NCBI GenBank assembly: GCA_019096065.1
Contig: JAGUCH010000003.1
Span: forward strand, 2,976,001-3,040,000
Length of the DNA: 64,000 bases
Source: Paracyclopina nana
Lineage: Eukaryota > Arthropoda > Copepoda > Cyclopoida > Cyclopettidae
Reading direction: 5' to 3'
Each line of letters begins with the position of its first letter. The stretch's first letter is position 1. Shown one piece after another: positions 34,801 to 47,200 of this stretch. The notes beneath the pieces were generated by a model that was not told where the DNA came from, made no database searches, and was given only the letters and a program-made list of their open reading frames with translations. The translations under genes were made by a program, and so were the position numbers.

Positions 34801-35950
34801 CATCAATGATGTTTTTTATGATAGCTTTCATTGCGTCCATTCCTTTGCCAGAAGGGATCATTCGGAAGAGCTTTTTCAGGTCCAAGTCCTTCTGCTCCTC
34901 CTTGGTGAACGTTTTGTCAATTGATTCCTGCACCATTCTTATAGGCTCCTTTTCTGGGCTTGTGATTTTGCCCATCCCCAAATGAGGTCTTACCTCTTCT
35001 GGGGGAGGCCATTGAGAAGTCTCCAACGATCCCAGCCTTGATGTGTTTTGAGAAAAATATTGCGATTGTGAGGTGACATTGAAACCTTCATTCTCAAATT
35101 TGCTCATTGTAGCATCATTCGTGATGACTTCATAGGGGCAAAATTTGTGCTCCTCCTTGAACTCCGCCTCCTCAGCATCCATAAGAGCAGCATTGTCAGT
35201 GGCAATGGGCGTGAAATCTATGTCAGCATTCACTTGACACCCAGAGTAGTCTTCGAAGTTTTCATCTAGAGTCCTCTGATTATTGGAAGCTCCACCAATA
35301 GAAGTAGATCTCCCACTTAGCGCGCCCTTAAAAAAGGAGGCATCGATGCTTGTCTCATTTGACGGAGGAATAATAGAGATTTTGGGAGGCTCATCACTTT
35401 TGAACACCCTTGACCAATCAAAATTATCGACAGCTCCTTGAGAGATATTTTCCATGGTTGTGCCGAGCAAAACGTCTAGAGGCAGTTGACTGTCATCAAT
35501 TGACATTTCCGTCTCCTTGAAATATCTTGAGTCTAAGCCGCAGTCTGGCTTTTGAGCACTCAATGATTTTGGAAGCGGTTTCTTGAAGACGTCCGACTTT
35601 TTAGGCTGCTGCCATACGAAATTTGAGTTGTCATGACTGAATTGAGATGCTTCCATTTCTTCAGGATGCAAAATTCCCAACGAGGAGCGAGAAGACAAGT
35701 CAACGACCTATGTTCAGAATACGTCAAAAGTACAACGCACGGTGCAATTATAAGGGATACTCACATTTTGAGTTTTGCCAAACACATTGGAGATAGGAGG
35801 CGAATCTTCTGAAAGTGAAGGGAAAAATTTCCTCGTACCCGATGATGAGCCAGATTTGGTACTCGTTGAATGGTCAAAAGGAGTCACGCATTCTTGAGGT
35901 GTCACCAAGTCTCCAGGATTAGACTGGAGTCTTAGAAACCGTTTGTCCAT
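31825..35950 (-). CDS. Spd-2/CEP192-like centrosomal scaffold protein
   Basis: Four exons, 35950-35765, 35707-34503, 33340-32404 and 32349-31825, give 950 residues in one consistent frame. The N-terminal half is Ser-rich and low-complexity with short acidic motifs; the C-terminal half holds beta-rich ASH/MSP-like Ig domains (for example WIDMDVGERREDTLILKNI, and VKVGDRSVIKVKLKNLG near the end). This order matches Spd-2/CEP192, which recruits pericentriolar material. The identification rests on domain style and weak similarity, not a diagnostic motif; another ASH-domain protein of cilia or centrosomes is possible. A poly-Glu/poly-Ala stretch sits between Ig domains. The 1.16 kb intron 33341-34502 is long for this window and shows no other gene. 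Confidence 0.6.
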
Positions 35951-38024
35951 TTTCAACTGACCCCAAATTCAAAAATGGTAAATCTACCCGCTCGACCAGT
36001 CGAAATTCGGTTTGTTTTGGTTACGCTCAACTTCGAATTCGGTCTGAAATCTCAGTATTTTGGTCCAACTTGAAAACTCCATTCAAACTTAAAAAGTTGA
36101 GTGTCTAGTGGGAACGTCAAGTGGAAGTACTTTGACGGAAAAAAGAGGGATCTAGGCAAAGCAACAAGCTAGTGAAGTAACGTGCCTAGTACTTTTGATC
36201 GTTACCAGTCAAAGCATGGGAAGAAAGGCCGAATGAAACGGCATTTCCATGGGTTCTTTGGCCGACAAAGTGTTCATTGCCAGTGGAAAGTGTGGGTGTA
36301 ATTTCGCGCATGGTGCATCTGTTTTGCTACTTCACAGCCACAGGCAGTAATGTGATGATTGCAGACATTTAAACAACTTGTCACTTTTCCAAGACGTTTC
36401 AATTTTGAACATTGGCTGAATTTGTGGTAAGCTATTTTTCACCCATACAATTTGGCGAAATTCTGCTGCTCGTCTTTTTAAATACTTTGAGCTCATTTTG
36501 TTGAGCAGAGGACAACTTTCAGATGGTGACATACTTTTCAAGGATACTTGCTGAAAATCTATCATTAGTGAAAAGCTGAATGATTTGCCTCAGTCACGCC
36601 TAATAAAGGCTCATTTCCCCTTGAAATAGTAAACAGGGTAATGCCAAAAAAATGACAAGTTCGAGGGCGCAAATTGGCACTGGCACTCCCAATTTCTATT
36701 TGTCAGCAAACATGTGACAATCTTATCAAGTAAAAGTGGCGGCTTAAAACTGGCTGAAATGGAGATAAAATGTCCATTATTTTGACACATTTCTATATTT
36801 GGGCTCTGGTCCTTCAAAAGCAGGTCCATTTTTGGGCATAATTTTCCTCATCATGCAACTGTCACAAGATTTTTATTCTTCTCACTTGACTGGTGTATAA
36901 TGCTTCTCATCGTGTATTAGGTTTCAAAATAAGGTTAAGGGGATAGGTCAATCTGACAACATGTATTGAGTTTCTTTTGCTGCTCTGAGGATCCACTTAC
37001 GAGCAAGTTGGCTGCGGATAAATATTGTACACTAGCTCTATATGGGTCACACATACATACTAAGATGTTGGTTGACACCTTCCATCGACTTGCGATAAAC
37101 TAGAACTGTTCATTCTTCAAAAACCTTGGACAGTTGCTATAATGATATGCTTCCCAGTGCATTCTTTTTACATTTTTGGGCAGCATTTTTCGAGCGCTCT
37201 GTTATAAGAGTTAAGCAGCAACTGGAATTTGTGCATTTATAAGCAACCCAGATTCTGACTAGGCTAGCATATATATTGAGTTGGTGATAAGTAGGATAGA
37301 AAAATGATGATCTGTCATGCTGTTTGTTTTCAACACAAGCACGTTCGGAGCATAATAAGTTCATCGATTTCAAGCCTGTTTGACACTATCATTCATGAAC
37401 AATCGAAAACATTTTGTTTCATAAATCCATATATTTGTAAAACATTTTTGCATAAATCTGTCCAAAAGAAAGACCGGAAAAGCGTGTTATCTAGAAACAA
37501 GGAAAGATACATTTTGGCTGCATGAGAAGTACATTCGCCTTTTCCATTATTACCATCCCCTGAAACATATAACACTGTTTCAATGGGTTCATAAAAAAGT
37601 CCTCGTTACTAATGCATAGTGCGTATGTAATTGCCATTGTGTGATCGATTAGGTAATCATTGCGAAGCAGATGGGACCCCTCTTCCTATCAATAATGAAA
37701 AAGCTCAAATGCTTACTCTTAAATGTTTCCCTCTTAATCAAAGTTCAGCTCTATGGACGACAAATGCCCGCATGCTTGGCTAAAAAAGTTGTATATCAAA
37801 TGGCCGCCATTGATCTGACGAGATAGACGTACGTCGTGTATACGGGAAAAGCTTCAAAGTAATGAACTTTGCCTTTTCTCTCCCCCTAATTACCCGATAG
37901 CCCAATAGGAAGCTGAAAACCAGTTTTATTCCACGTACGCGTCGATTTCTATGCCCCGCCAATTCTCTTTATTTTCAGTTGCAATGGCTCAAAGTGAACT
38001 CCTTTAGTCATTTGGCTCAAAACC
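35951..38024. other. intergenic between divergent Spd-2-like and guanylate cyclase genes
   Basis: About 2.1 kb, AT-rich, with only short frames of 60-80 codons that show no family features. It should hold the promoters of both flanking genes. I see no clear repeat or RNA gene in it. Confidence 0.5.
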
Positions 38025-41000
38025 ATGCCCATGATGTCTCCAGGGCCAAAATGGGCCTCTCGAGGGCAGGTGGCAGCTTCGTGGCTAATGGTTCTGGCCG
38101 TCTCCTGTGTCTGGGGGATTGCAATTGGCCAAGACAGTAGCATTGCCGATGCTATTGAGCAAGACTGGATTATGACTTGTTGCGGCAATGACCCAATTCC
38201 AGATAATCGAACGCTAGTCACCCTAGGATATCTCACTGCTGTCAAAGGAGACTTAAGAAACCGGTAATTGCTACGAGGGCTTTTTTCTCTTACTTGCATC
38301 CACTCCTTTTGGTATCATTTCCTCGGCTTGAACTCCTGTACTATATTTTCACATTGCTAATGCTGGAAGATTTTTTTCAGGCAAGGAAGATCTATATCCG
38401 GAGCATTATCCTATGCCATAGAGCAAATAAACAATTGCTCATGTCTTCTGCCATCTGTCAAGCTGGATTTTGTGTATGTGGACACAGAAGGAAAGCAAAA
38501 CAAATCCACTGAAGCCATGGTTGACTTGATATGCAAGTAAGGCTCTACAAATTGCTCAGGTTCCACGTTTCAGAATTAACACTATTTTAATATAGGGATG
38601 TAGCTGCTTTTATTGGACCAGAAGGGCCGAATTGCAACACTGAGGCCATGGTAGCTGGCTCAAAAAATAAAGCCATGATTTCCTACAGATGTTCAGATGC
38701 AGAAATATCAAGCAAAGAAAAGTATCCTACATTCACCAGAATGGAACCACCAGATACTCAAGTATGTAATATCTACTGTTGCAAAAGTGCATTTTTTTCT
38801 GCAAAATTCAGTCCAGCCTTCCAACAAAAGAGGTTTCTACAGCAATGTCTCCAATTCCAGGTGACAAGTTCAGTGCTGTCTTTGCTGCAGTACTACAAAT
38901 GGAGAAAGTTTTCCATTATCTCTCAAGAAGAAGCACAGTGGGAAACTATAGCCAAACATCTCAATGATCAGGTAACTTTTTCCTGCCTTCCTTGTGTAAG
39001 CAAAACATCACCCATCAATTTTCAGGCGTTGAAGAAGAACTTCACCGTCAATCACTACCTCAAATTCAAGGATCAGCGAACTTGCTGCATAAAAAATTTA
39101 CCTGATTGCTGCACTAATGTAAGCTTCAGATCGAGTATATGCCCTGTTGCACACTAATTCAATAACTTAGATGTGGCCACATCCCATTTTGAAAGCCACA
39201 AAGGACGCCACCAGAATTTATGTCTTCCTTGGACATCGAGATTTACTTGTCAGTTTCATGAAGCAAATGAGAGTGGAACAGCTGTTTGCCGAGGGGAAAT
39301 ATATGGTTATTTACCTTAGTCCGGAGACTGCTGTCTACGACGAGCTCGGCTATTATCTGTGGAACAAGGATGAATCAGTGTCTGCCATAGAAAAGGAGCT
39401 CAGGTGTGAGGACATGGGCCCATCAGTGTTTGATCAATGGCGATCTCTCATTGTGGTCTCAGGATCACCTTACAGGTCAGTACTGGCAGACTAATGGCTT
39501 TTTCGCCTAGATTCCATTTTCCCTCTTGCAGAATGGACACTACCGAATTTGCCACCAAAGTTCGCAAGTACAACAAGCTTGAGCCCTTCCTATTCAGAGA
39601 TCCATTAGGCTTCCTCAACAAAGTAAGAGCCTAAATCCTCCTTTTATTTGAGATATCAAGGGGTTTTTTCTTGCAGTTTTCCATTTACATATCCATCTAT
39701 GCTGCCCACTTGTATGATTCAGTGATGTTGTATGCCAAGGCCCTTGACAAAATGATAGCAAGTCGACAGGAAGCAGGGGAAGAAATTGACGTTTCCCAAC
39801 TGGCCAGAGATGGACGGGGTATCACCCAGACCATCATCAAAATGGGTGGCTACAAAAGTATCAGTGGGAATTACATTCTCATTGATTCAAATGGAGACAG
39901 TGAGGGCAACTTTACTGCTTTTGCTTTAAAGCCCCACAATTACACCTACATATCTAGAATCTCAAAAATCAAATTCAGCTGTAACTTCTATCCTGTTAAG
40001 GTAGGTTTTTCCTGATTTGTTTGTTTTCGTGTCTAGACCTATGTTTTTCCTGGTTAGGTGGGAGAATTCTACAGTGAAAGGGATGAGTATAATAGTTCAA
40101 CCATAGTATACTCTCCTAAAGTAAATATTGATTGGCCAGGCCAATATAAGCCTGTGGATGAGCCACATTGTGGATACGATGGAAGCAAATGCCCAAGGGA
40201 CAAAATGAGAACTGAAATATCTGCTGGAACTTTAGGAGGTACTTTTAGCAATTACCATTTTGAAACGTGTCTTGATGCATTCTTTGTTCAGGGATATTGC
40301 TATTTGCCATCATCCTTGCCCTAACAGTGTACAGAAGGATGAAAACTGAGCAGGAAATCGAGGGACTTCTCTGGAGGATCAACCCAGATTGCTTACAAGG
40401 CTACAGGGGCATTCATGCTTGCCCCTCAAAGCAGAGCTTAGCAAGTGCCATGAGTGGTGACAGTGGTTTCCATGGAGTACAATGCAGAACAGCTCGTTAC
40501 AGGGGAGCCTTAGTCAGGATCAAAGAGCTCCACTTTGAGAAGAAAAAGGACATACCTCGGGACATCATGAAGGAGATGAAACTCATGCGAGAAATCAGGC
40601 ATCCCAACATCAACAGCTTCATTGGTGCACACGTGGAGTCTCACATGATTATGCTCCTCACAGACTTTTGCTCCAAAGGAGCCCTTCAAGATATCCTTGA
40701 GAATCCAGACATCAAGCTGGACATGATGTTTGTTGCCAGCTTGGTTAGTGACTTGGTACAGGGAATGCACTTTTTGCATTACTCTACTCAACTGGGAATT
40801 CATGGCAACCTCAGAAGCTCCAATTGCTTGGTGACCTCAAGGTGGACCTTACAAATCACAGACTTTGGCCTACATGAGCTTCGGTCTACTGCGGATGATG
40901 AATGGTCAGATGAAGAGAATTCCTATTCCGCATGCAAGCTATTGTGGAAAGCTCCTGAACTTCTGCGGGATGACAAGGGTCTACTGAAAGGCACCCAAAA

Positions 41001-43500
41001 GGGAGATGTGTACTCTTTTGGCATAATCCTCTATGAGATTTTTGGACGAGCTGGACCATATGGAGACTCATTGCTGACTACTGAGGAAATTTTGGCTCAG
41101 CTTAGGTATCCTGAACCTGGTTGTGGTTTCATGAGGCCTGACATTGATGCCCTTAATGAAAATGAACTAGATTACAAAGCTCCTGATTATACTTTAGGTA
41201 TGAATGCACTTTGATTGTATAGTTAAATTGCAATGCATCCATTTAAATTCTTAGAATTAATGACTGATTGTTGGAATGAGTGTCCTGACCAGAGGCCTGA
41301 CTTTACTCAAATAAGGAACAGGCTGAAAAAGCTGAAACAGGGCAAAGGGAAAAATATCATGGATCAAATGATCGAGAGAATGGACAAGTATACCAACAAT
41401 CTGGAGGAACTGGTTACAGATCGAACCAGACTCCTGTATGAGGAAAAGCAGAAGACTGAAGACTTACTTCACCGAATGTTGCCACCAAGTGTGGCTCGAC
41501 AGCTCACCAATGGAATTTCAGTGGAGCCAGAATCGTACAACAGCGTCACAATCTACTTTTCAGACATTGTTGGATTCACCAGCATGTGTTCAGAATCTAC
41601 TCCACTTCAAGTGAGTTATTCAAAAGTTATGCAAAGACACATTTTGTGAACGCACTGTAATTTTAGGTTGTGGCATTCCTCAATAGTCTCTACTCAATAT
41701 TTGATCAGACCATAACAGGCTATGACGTATACAAAGTGGAAACTATCGGTAACACTATAGGAAGAGTACTTTTCAGTTGGTTTATTTCGTTTTTCCGCAG
41801 GTGATGCCTACATGGTGGTATCAGGGCTGCCAGAAAGAAACGACATGCATGCAGCCAATATTGCAACGTTAGCTCTTCAATTGCTGGAAGAGGTCAAGTC
41901 TTTCAGAATCAGTCACAGGCCTAATGAAACGCTCCGGCTTCGAATTGGCATTCACTCAGGTAGCAGCGAAGCCTAAATTATATTATGTGATTTTCTTTAA
42001 AATCACTTTCCTTTCCTAAATCTGTTTAGGGCCAGTGGTAGCAGGAGTTGTTGGCCTAGCCATGCCAAGATATTGTTTATTTGGCGACACTGTGAACACA
42101 GCTTCAAGAATGGAGTCAAATGGGGAGCCCCTCAAAATCCACATTTCAAAGGAATGCAATGCTGAGCTTGTCAAACTGGGTGGCTTTATCACAGAAAAGA
42201 GAGGCCTCGTACCCATGAAGGGGAAGGGAGATGTTTTAACATATTGGCTCCTCAATACCACTGACCAAAATCCTGTGTTTAAGAGGCATCCAGACTTTTC
42301 TCAAATGAAGCCCCTCTTCAAGCCACCAAAAAATTTGGCCATGTCAGCCACTACCAATAGTCAAGAGGTATTTTAACTTTTTTACGGTTTGGCATCATTT
42401 TAATCCTGCATGATATGTTACTTTATGTGACTTCGCCTACCCTATACCCACTTTTTCCACCTGTATAGATTGTCAGGAGGCGCAGCCCCAGAATGTCAAT
42501 GGTGTCTGGCTTAGATGTTCGGCAAAACTTGAGAGACAAGCAGACTCCTGATTCGGTGAGAAATTCTCACCTTCACCTTGCTACCACTCCTGCCAAGAAT
42601 GGAACGCCTGTGCTTGACAAAGATGGGGACTCTGTCTTCAGGTGAATACATTGCACTAAATTGGATGTAGCACAGTGTTTGCTTATGATGAAGCTAAGGA
42701 TCTGATTTGATCTGATCTCTCCTTGCAGCAACCAGTTACATCAACCATCCCTGCCAATGTAAACGCTAAAAATACAGAGCAAAATCACGTACACATGGGT
42801 TGGTTAAGACACAGATCTTTAATTGTTGTGTAACAACTTTTAACGTTGCGCTTGATGTGATCTCCATATTAACATACTTAAAATTATCAGTACTTTTCAT
42901 CTTTTAAAAAGCGTTGAGCTAAAAATAGTGAAAGTGACGAGGAAAGGTGCAGCATTTCACAAGCTTCACTCTTCCCAATATTGGGTGTCAAATCAAATCT
43001 TCCTTTATGGCACATTAATGATCTTTTCAATCAAATTTCATAGCTGAATTGGAAAGCTGAAAGTACTCTCATTTTTCAGGTTTGATAGACTCACCATGGA
43101 CCAACTGACTGCCAGAAAACTCCTTCAAAGGCCAAGACCTGGAAATTCTCCCCGAAGTGTCAGGAAGCCCATGCTTGGCTCTATGGCTGCCAAAGGCCTC
43201 ATTTGGTCCTCATCGCAAAACCTCAACATACCTCGTAGTCCATTTTCAGACAGGAGGAATTCAGGCAACTCCAATCAGAAGGGCTCACAGAGTGGTAGTG
43301 TGCAGAACAGCCCAAAGATGAACCGAACAGTTGGAGGGAAAAAGCCCAGACCCAGGAGTATGTCTGATGACAGAATGAACACAGATGATGACATTTTTGA
43401 AACTGTTGCTTTGCTAGCAGCCTCAAGCAAGAAAACTACTCACGACAATTCTGATCAGTGTCAAATTGAGTTGGAAGAACAGACCTCAGCTATTGTGTAG
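38025..43500 (+). CDS. receptor-type guanylate cyclase (natriuretic-receptor/Gyc76C-like)
   Basis: Sixteen exons (38025-38263, 38381-38536, 38596-38761, 38861-38971, 39026-39118, 39171-39475, 39532-39622, 39677-40000, 40058-40238, 40292-41197, 41255-41610, 41667-41748, 41801-41959, 42030-42367, 42469-42641, 43080-43500) give 1366 residues. Order: signal peptide (to about residue 35), ligand-binding ectodomain to about 555, membrane helix [15 protein letters not shown], kinase-homology domain with HGNL in place of HRDL (a pseudokinase), dimerisation helix, cyclase domain ([10 protein letters not shown]), and a roughly 200-residue basic, Ser-rich cytosolic tail. The guanine-selecting Glu (KVETIGD) and Cys (YCLFGDTVN) are both present, so it makes cGMP. 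The ligand is unknown. An AATAAA lies at about 43738. Confidence 0.95.
42729..42762 (+). other. alternative short last exon of the guanylate cyclase
   Basis: An acceptor (CTCCTTGCAG) at 42719-42728 joins in phase to the exon ending at 42641. It encodes ten further residues ([10 protein letters not shown] after the junction Ser), then TAA. Using it would replace the 140-residue tail encoded at 43080-43500. Confidence 0.55.
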
Positions 43501-44279
43501 TAGCCAGTGTCATATCATATTTATCTGTGCTATGGTTTCGTATCAATGCAAGTGTGAATGTCATTTTATTGTTTGTGCAATAGCTTGAAACGTCATCCAT
43601 ACATGGTTTTCCTTTGTATCCTTCCATGAAGTTATCTTTCAGACTTAATCTCAAACACTACTTCAATTTAGAAAAGATGTTCAGTATTGTCCCCGTGTAC
43701 TTACGACATGTAACTACTAATGCTTCAATTGTTGATAAATAAAGTTTCCTTTATAATGCCATACTTATCACGGAAGCTACGCCTACCATTAGGTAAATTT
43801 GGAAAGATGATACGAATGCTTATGGTGAACTATTGATCACCACCAATTGATTTGCGATATATTTGGTGCGAAAACTCCAAGATGTTCACTTCGTTCGTGA
43901 GCAATTTTGTTGCAAGGCTTTGTACATGTATTAACCTTATCATGTTGCCGACCAGTATTCCCCTAATTTTATTTTCAATATTTAAATATTACCATTTGCA
44001 GCTTCAGAGGCCCAAAATCTGACATTTTAGGCAAGTGTTATTCCACTAGGGGCGCGGTATTCATCAAAAGATCCAATGAAAGTGATACGTTCTTACCTCG
44101 CATGGCTCCATACTTTGACACATCACTGTTGCCAGGGAAACATTTAAGCACGATTCATTCTTATGGCGTTTTGTTAGCCAGTTTTGACTACTTCTTACCA
44201 ATACAAGCTGACTAACACTTTATCACACATTTGGACTTGAGGAGTAAGGACAACTATTTTGGATTCTACTTTTAGGACT
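43501..44279. other. 3' flank of guanylate cyclase and SUCLA2 promoter
   Basis: No gene is seen. The guanylate cyclase polyadenylation signal (AATAAA, about 43738) is followed by AT-rich sequence. CACTGTTGCCAGGG at about 44125 resembles MITE ends seen elsewhere in the window, but no partner end was found. Confidence 0.45.
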
Positions 44280-47200
44280 ATGGCTGCTCTTCGTGCCATC
44301 TCATTTGGCGAGAAATCATTGCTGAAACAAGGCATAAAGGTAATAGATTGATCAATGGCTATGCAAACAAGCTTCTAAATATCGTCAAAATGCATGACAG
44401 CCATTTTTACGAATAAAGGCTTAATGCCCTTATAAGAGCAAAATTGAGTCAAGGTCATGCGCTGGCCGAGCTAGATTATTAAATACCCTTGACAGCGATT
44501 AGATTGAATTCTAACGACCTGCAATGAAATCAAATATTCAAATAAAATCCAGGTCATTTGTAAAAGTTACTGTTTTTCATCAAGGTTGCATCTGCAAGTT
44601 GTCCATCATCACCATGCCACCAAAAGCAGCAAGTAAGTTATTATAAAATTGATGCCTTCTACCTTCTGTACTCAATAATTGCTACATTTAAGGTTAGACA
44701 CTTGGGCGTCCACGAACACATTTCAATGTCAATTTTGAAGGATGCGGGAATCCCAGTGCCTAAGTTTGGTGTTGCACACACTCCAGCTGAGGCAAGGAAA
44801 ATCGCCGAAGACCTCGCCACCAAGGATTTGGTGATCAAAGCTCAAGTAGAACTTAGAACAACGTCTTTTCATTCTTTTTTTATAATGCTCAATGTACTTC
44901 AAAGGTTTTAGCTGGTGGTCGTGGCAAGGGTAGATTCTCCAAGTATCCAAAAGGCGGAGTTCAGCTCGTTTTCAGCGCTGAGGAAGTTGAATCTGCTGCC
45001 TCTGGCATGATCGGTAAATGCTCAATTTTCCCCTTGTTATCTTGGTATGACTATTCTAATTTTTAACTTAAAGGCGATTACTTGATTACCAAGCAAACGG
45101 GGAAAGAAGGGAGGATTTGCAATTCGGTGATGATCACAGAGCGGAAATTTCCACGAAAGGAATACTATTTGGCTTTCTCTAACGAGAGGACCTTTTCTGT
45201 AGGAACAATTTTTATCTAGCAGAGAAGTCATCATTTAAATTCATTGTATAATTCCAACAGGGTCCCGTTTTGATCGCTTCAGCCCAGGGTGGTGTGAATA
45301 TTGAGGACATTGCTGCTGCCAGCCCAGATGCCATTCTCAAATTTCCCATTGACATTCATCATGGCATGACTCACGAAAAGGCAGTGGAAATTGCTAAGAA
45401 ATTGGAAATTCCCTCCAGTGACCACGCTATGGTTGCTGAAACTCTTCAAAAGCTCTATAACTTGTTCATCTCGAAGGATGCCACCATGGTGGAAATCAAC
45501 CCTTTTGCTGAGGCTGCTGATGGTGGATGTAAGTATTTTACCCTCGAAATCAAGACAAAAGGCATGTCGTCATTCCTATACTTTGAAAAGCACTGAAGTT
45601 CGCATTTTTAGGCCAATCAGTGAACCAAAAATGCTTTTTGGTGGCTATCACTATTCGTTTCCATTCCCACGCTCAGATTATCAAAAATTCGTAGGTGGTC
45701 GAAAGGTTGAAAGTTCGACTGTTATGCGCGTTGATATGCCTTGTTAAAAGTGGGAAATCAGGAAAAGAATTTTTTCAAGTGCTTTTGAACCGTTAACCTA
45801 AGCATATCCCTCTTGTGGGTATCTTTTATCCTATTAGCATTAAGGATGCTATTAAGTAATTATAGCTCAAAAATAGGCTTTTAAGACTAACGAGTGGTGC
45901 TCATTTTCAAAGCTGATTTGAGTTGATTTTCTAATTTTTTAAAGTGTTTTAAAATACTGACAATTATAATCCAAGATAATTAATTGAGCAATTATTTGTG
46001 GAAATTTAAAAGTCAACACTCAAGCATGATATATAGGAGATTCAAATAATTCTTAGAATTTTTGGGGGACGTCTTTTCTTCATCTCCAGCTTTTTTTTAT
46101 TATGCGCAACTTTCAAGAATACAAAAGGTCTTAGTTTCGGTTCGATCGGTGCTTTTTCTTGATGCGTACCCTAGGATGCGAAGGATGTACAGAGCCAATG
46201 CTAAAATGACCGCCAATGAGACCAGAAACCATGTACCAAACCGCCATTGCTTGCGTGCTTCTGAAAAAAACCCTCTATATGAAAAGCCCTTTCCACCAAC
46301 AATGGAAAGTATCCTACCTTGCTCATTTTGTGGCACGGAGGATGGATTGTCGGTTTGTGGTAGCAATGCTAGAAAAAAGATAATGCTTTAGGCCTGATAA
46401 TTGGGTTATTTCTGTGCTTACTGCATTGATTAGCTTCGTTTTGACAAGACTCCAAAAATTGCATTTCGATAGCATTGGAGAGGCCTTGATTGTGCGTGGC
46501 TTCCTCGTACGACATCTTCTCTACAATTGCTGAAAACACAATACCAACCAAGCAATGGTGTGCGCACAGAGAAGATTTACTCCCCGAGGAGAGTGAAAAG
46601 CTCGGAGTGACGATTTGGTGAATGCAGCCTTCTGCTATGTTTTTCACACAATATATCATACTCATAATTGGACCTTGTTTGTCATATCTGTCGTATCGTA
46701 TTCGTGCCTTTAAAAGAAAAGTTAATAACTACAAAAGAGTAGGACATCATATAATGTGAACCAAATCTTCATTAGTATGAGATGACAGCTTTTATGCCAT
46801 CTCGTGTACTTCGAAAATAAGAGAATCGAGTTACTCTGGGCACTCTGGCTTTCGCAATTAGCCAACTAGCTCTGACCAAACGATACGATAGCTTTTGAAA
46901 ACATGGAGGCTAATCTCGAAATGAATAGATGATTAAGGATTACAGATTGCTTGGTCGCTCATCTTGTTAACCAAAAGCATATTTTGATTTTTATGCTGAA
47001 AAAACGACATTACAAGCTATTTTTGAAAAAGCTCGTTTTTTTCGCCTGCGCTCTTCAAGTGCAAGTATGCTCGAAGAATATCCATGAAAAGTAAAAGGAT
47101 TTAATAAATCTGAAATAGTATGATTGCTGCTATACATCAAGTTCTATGGTACGATGAATGAAGTAATAGTCTGATGCTGAGTTAAGTCTTCAGATGACTC

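Noticed and set aside
46062..46391. Plus-strand 109-codon frame in the SUCLA2 intron
   Set aside because: It is opposite the better-supported two-exon minus-strand frame, and shows no features.
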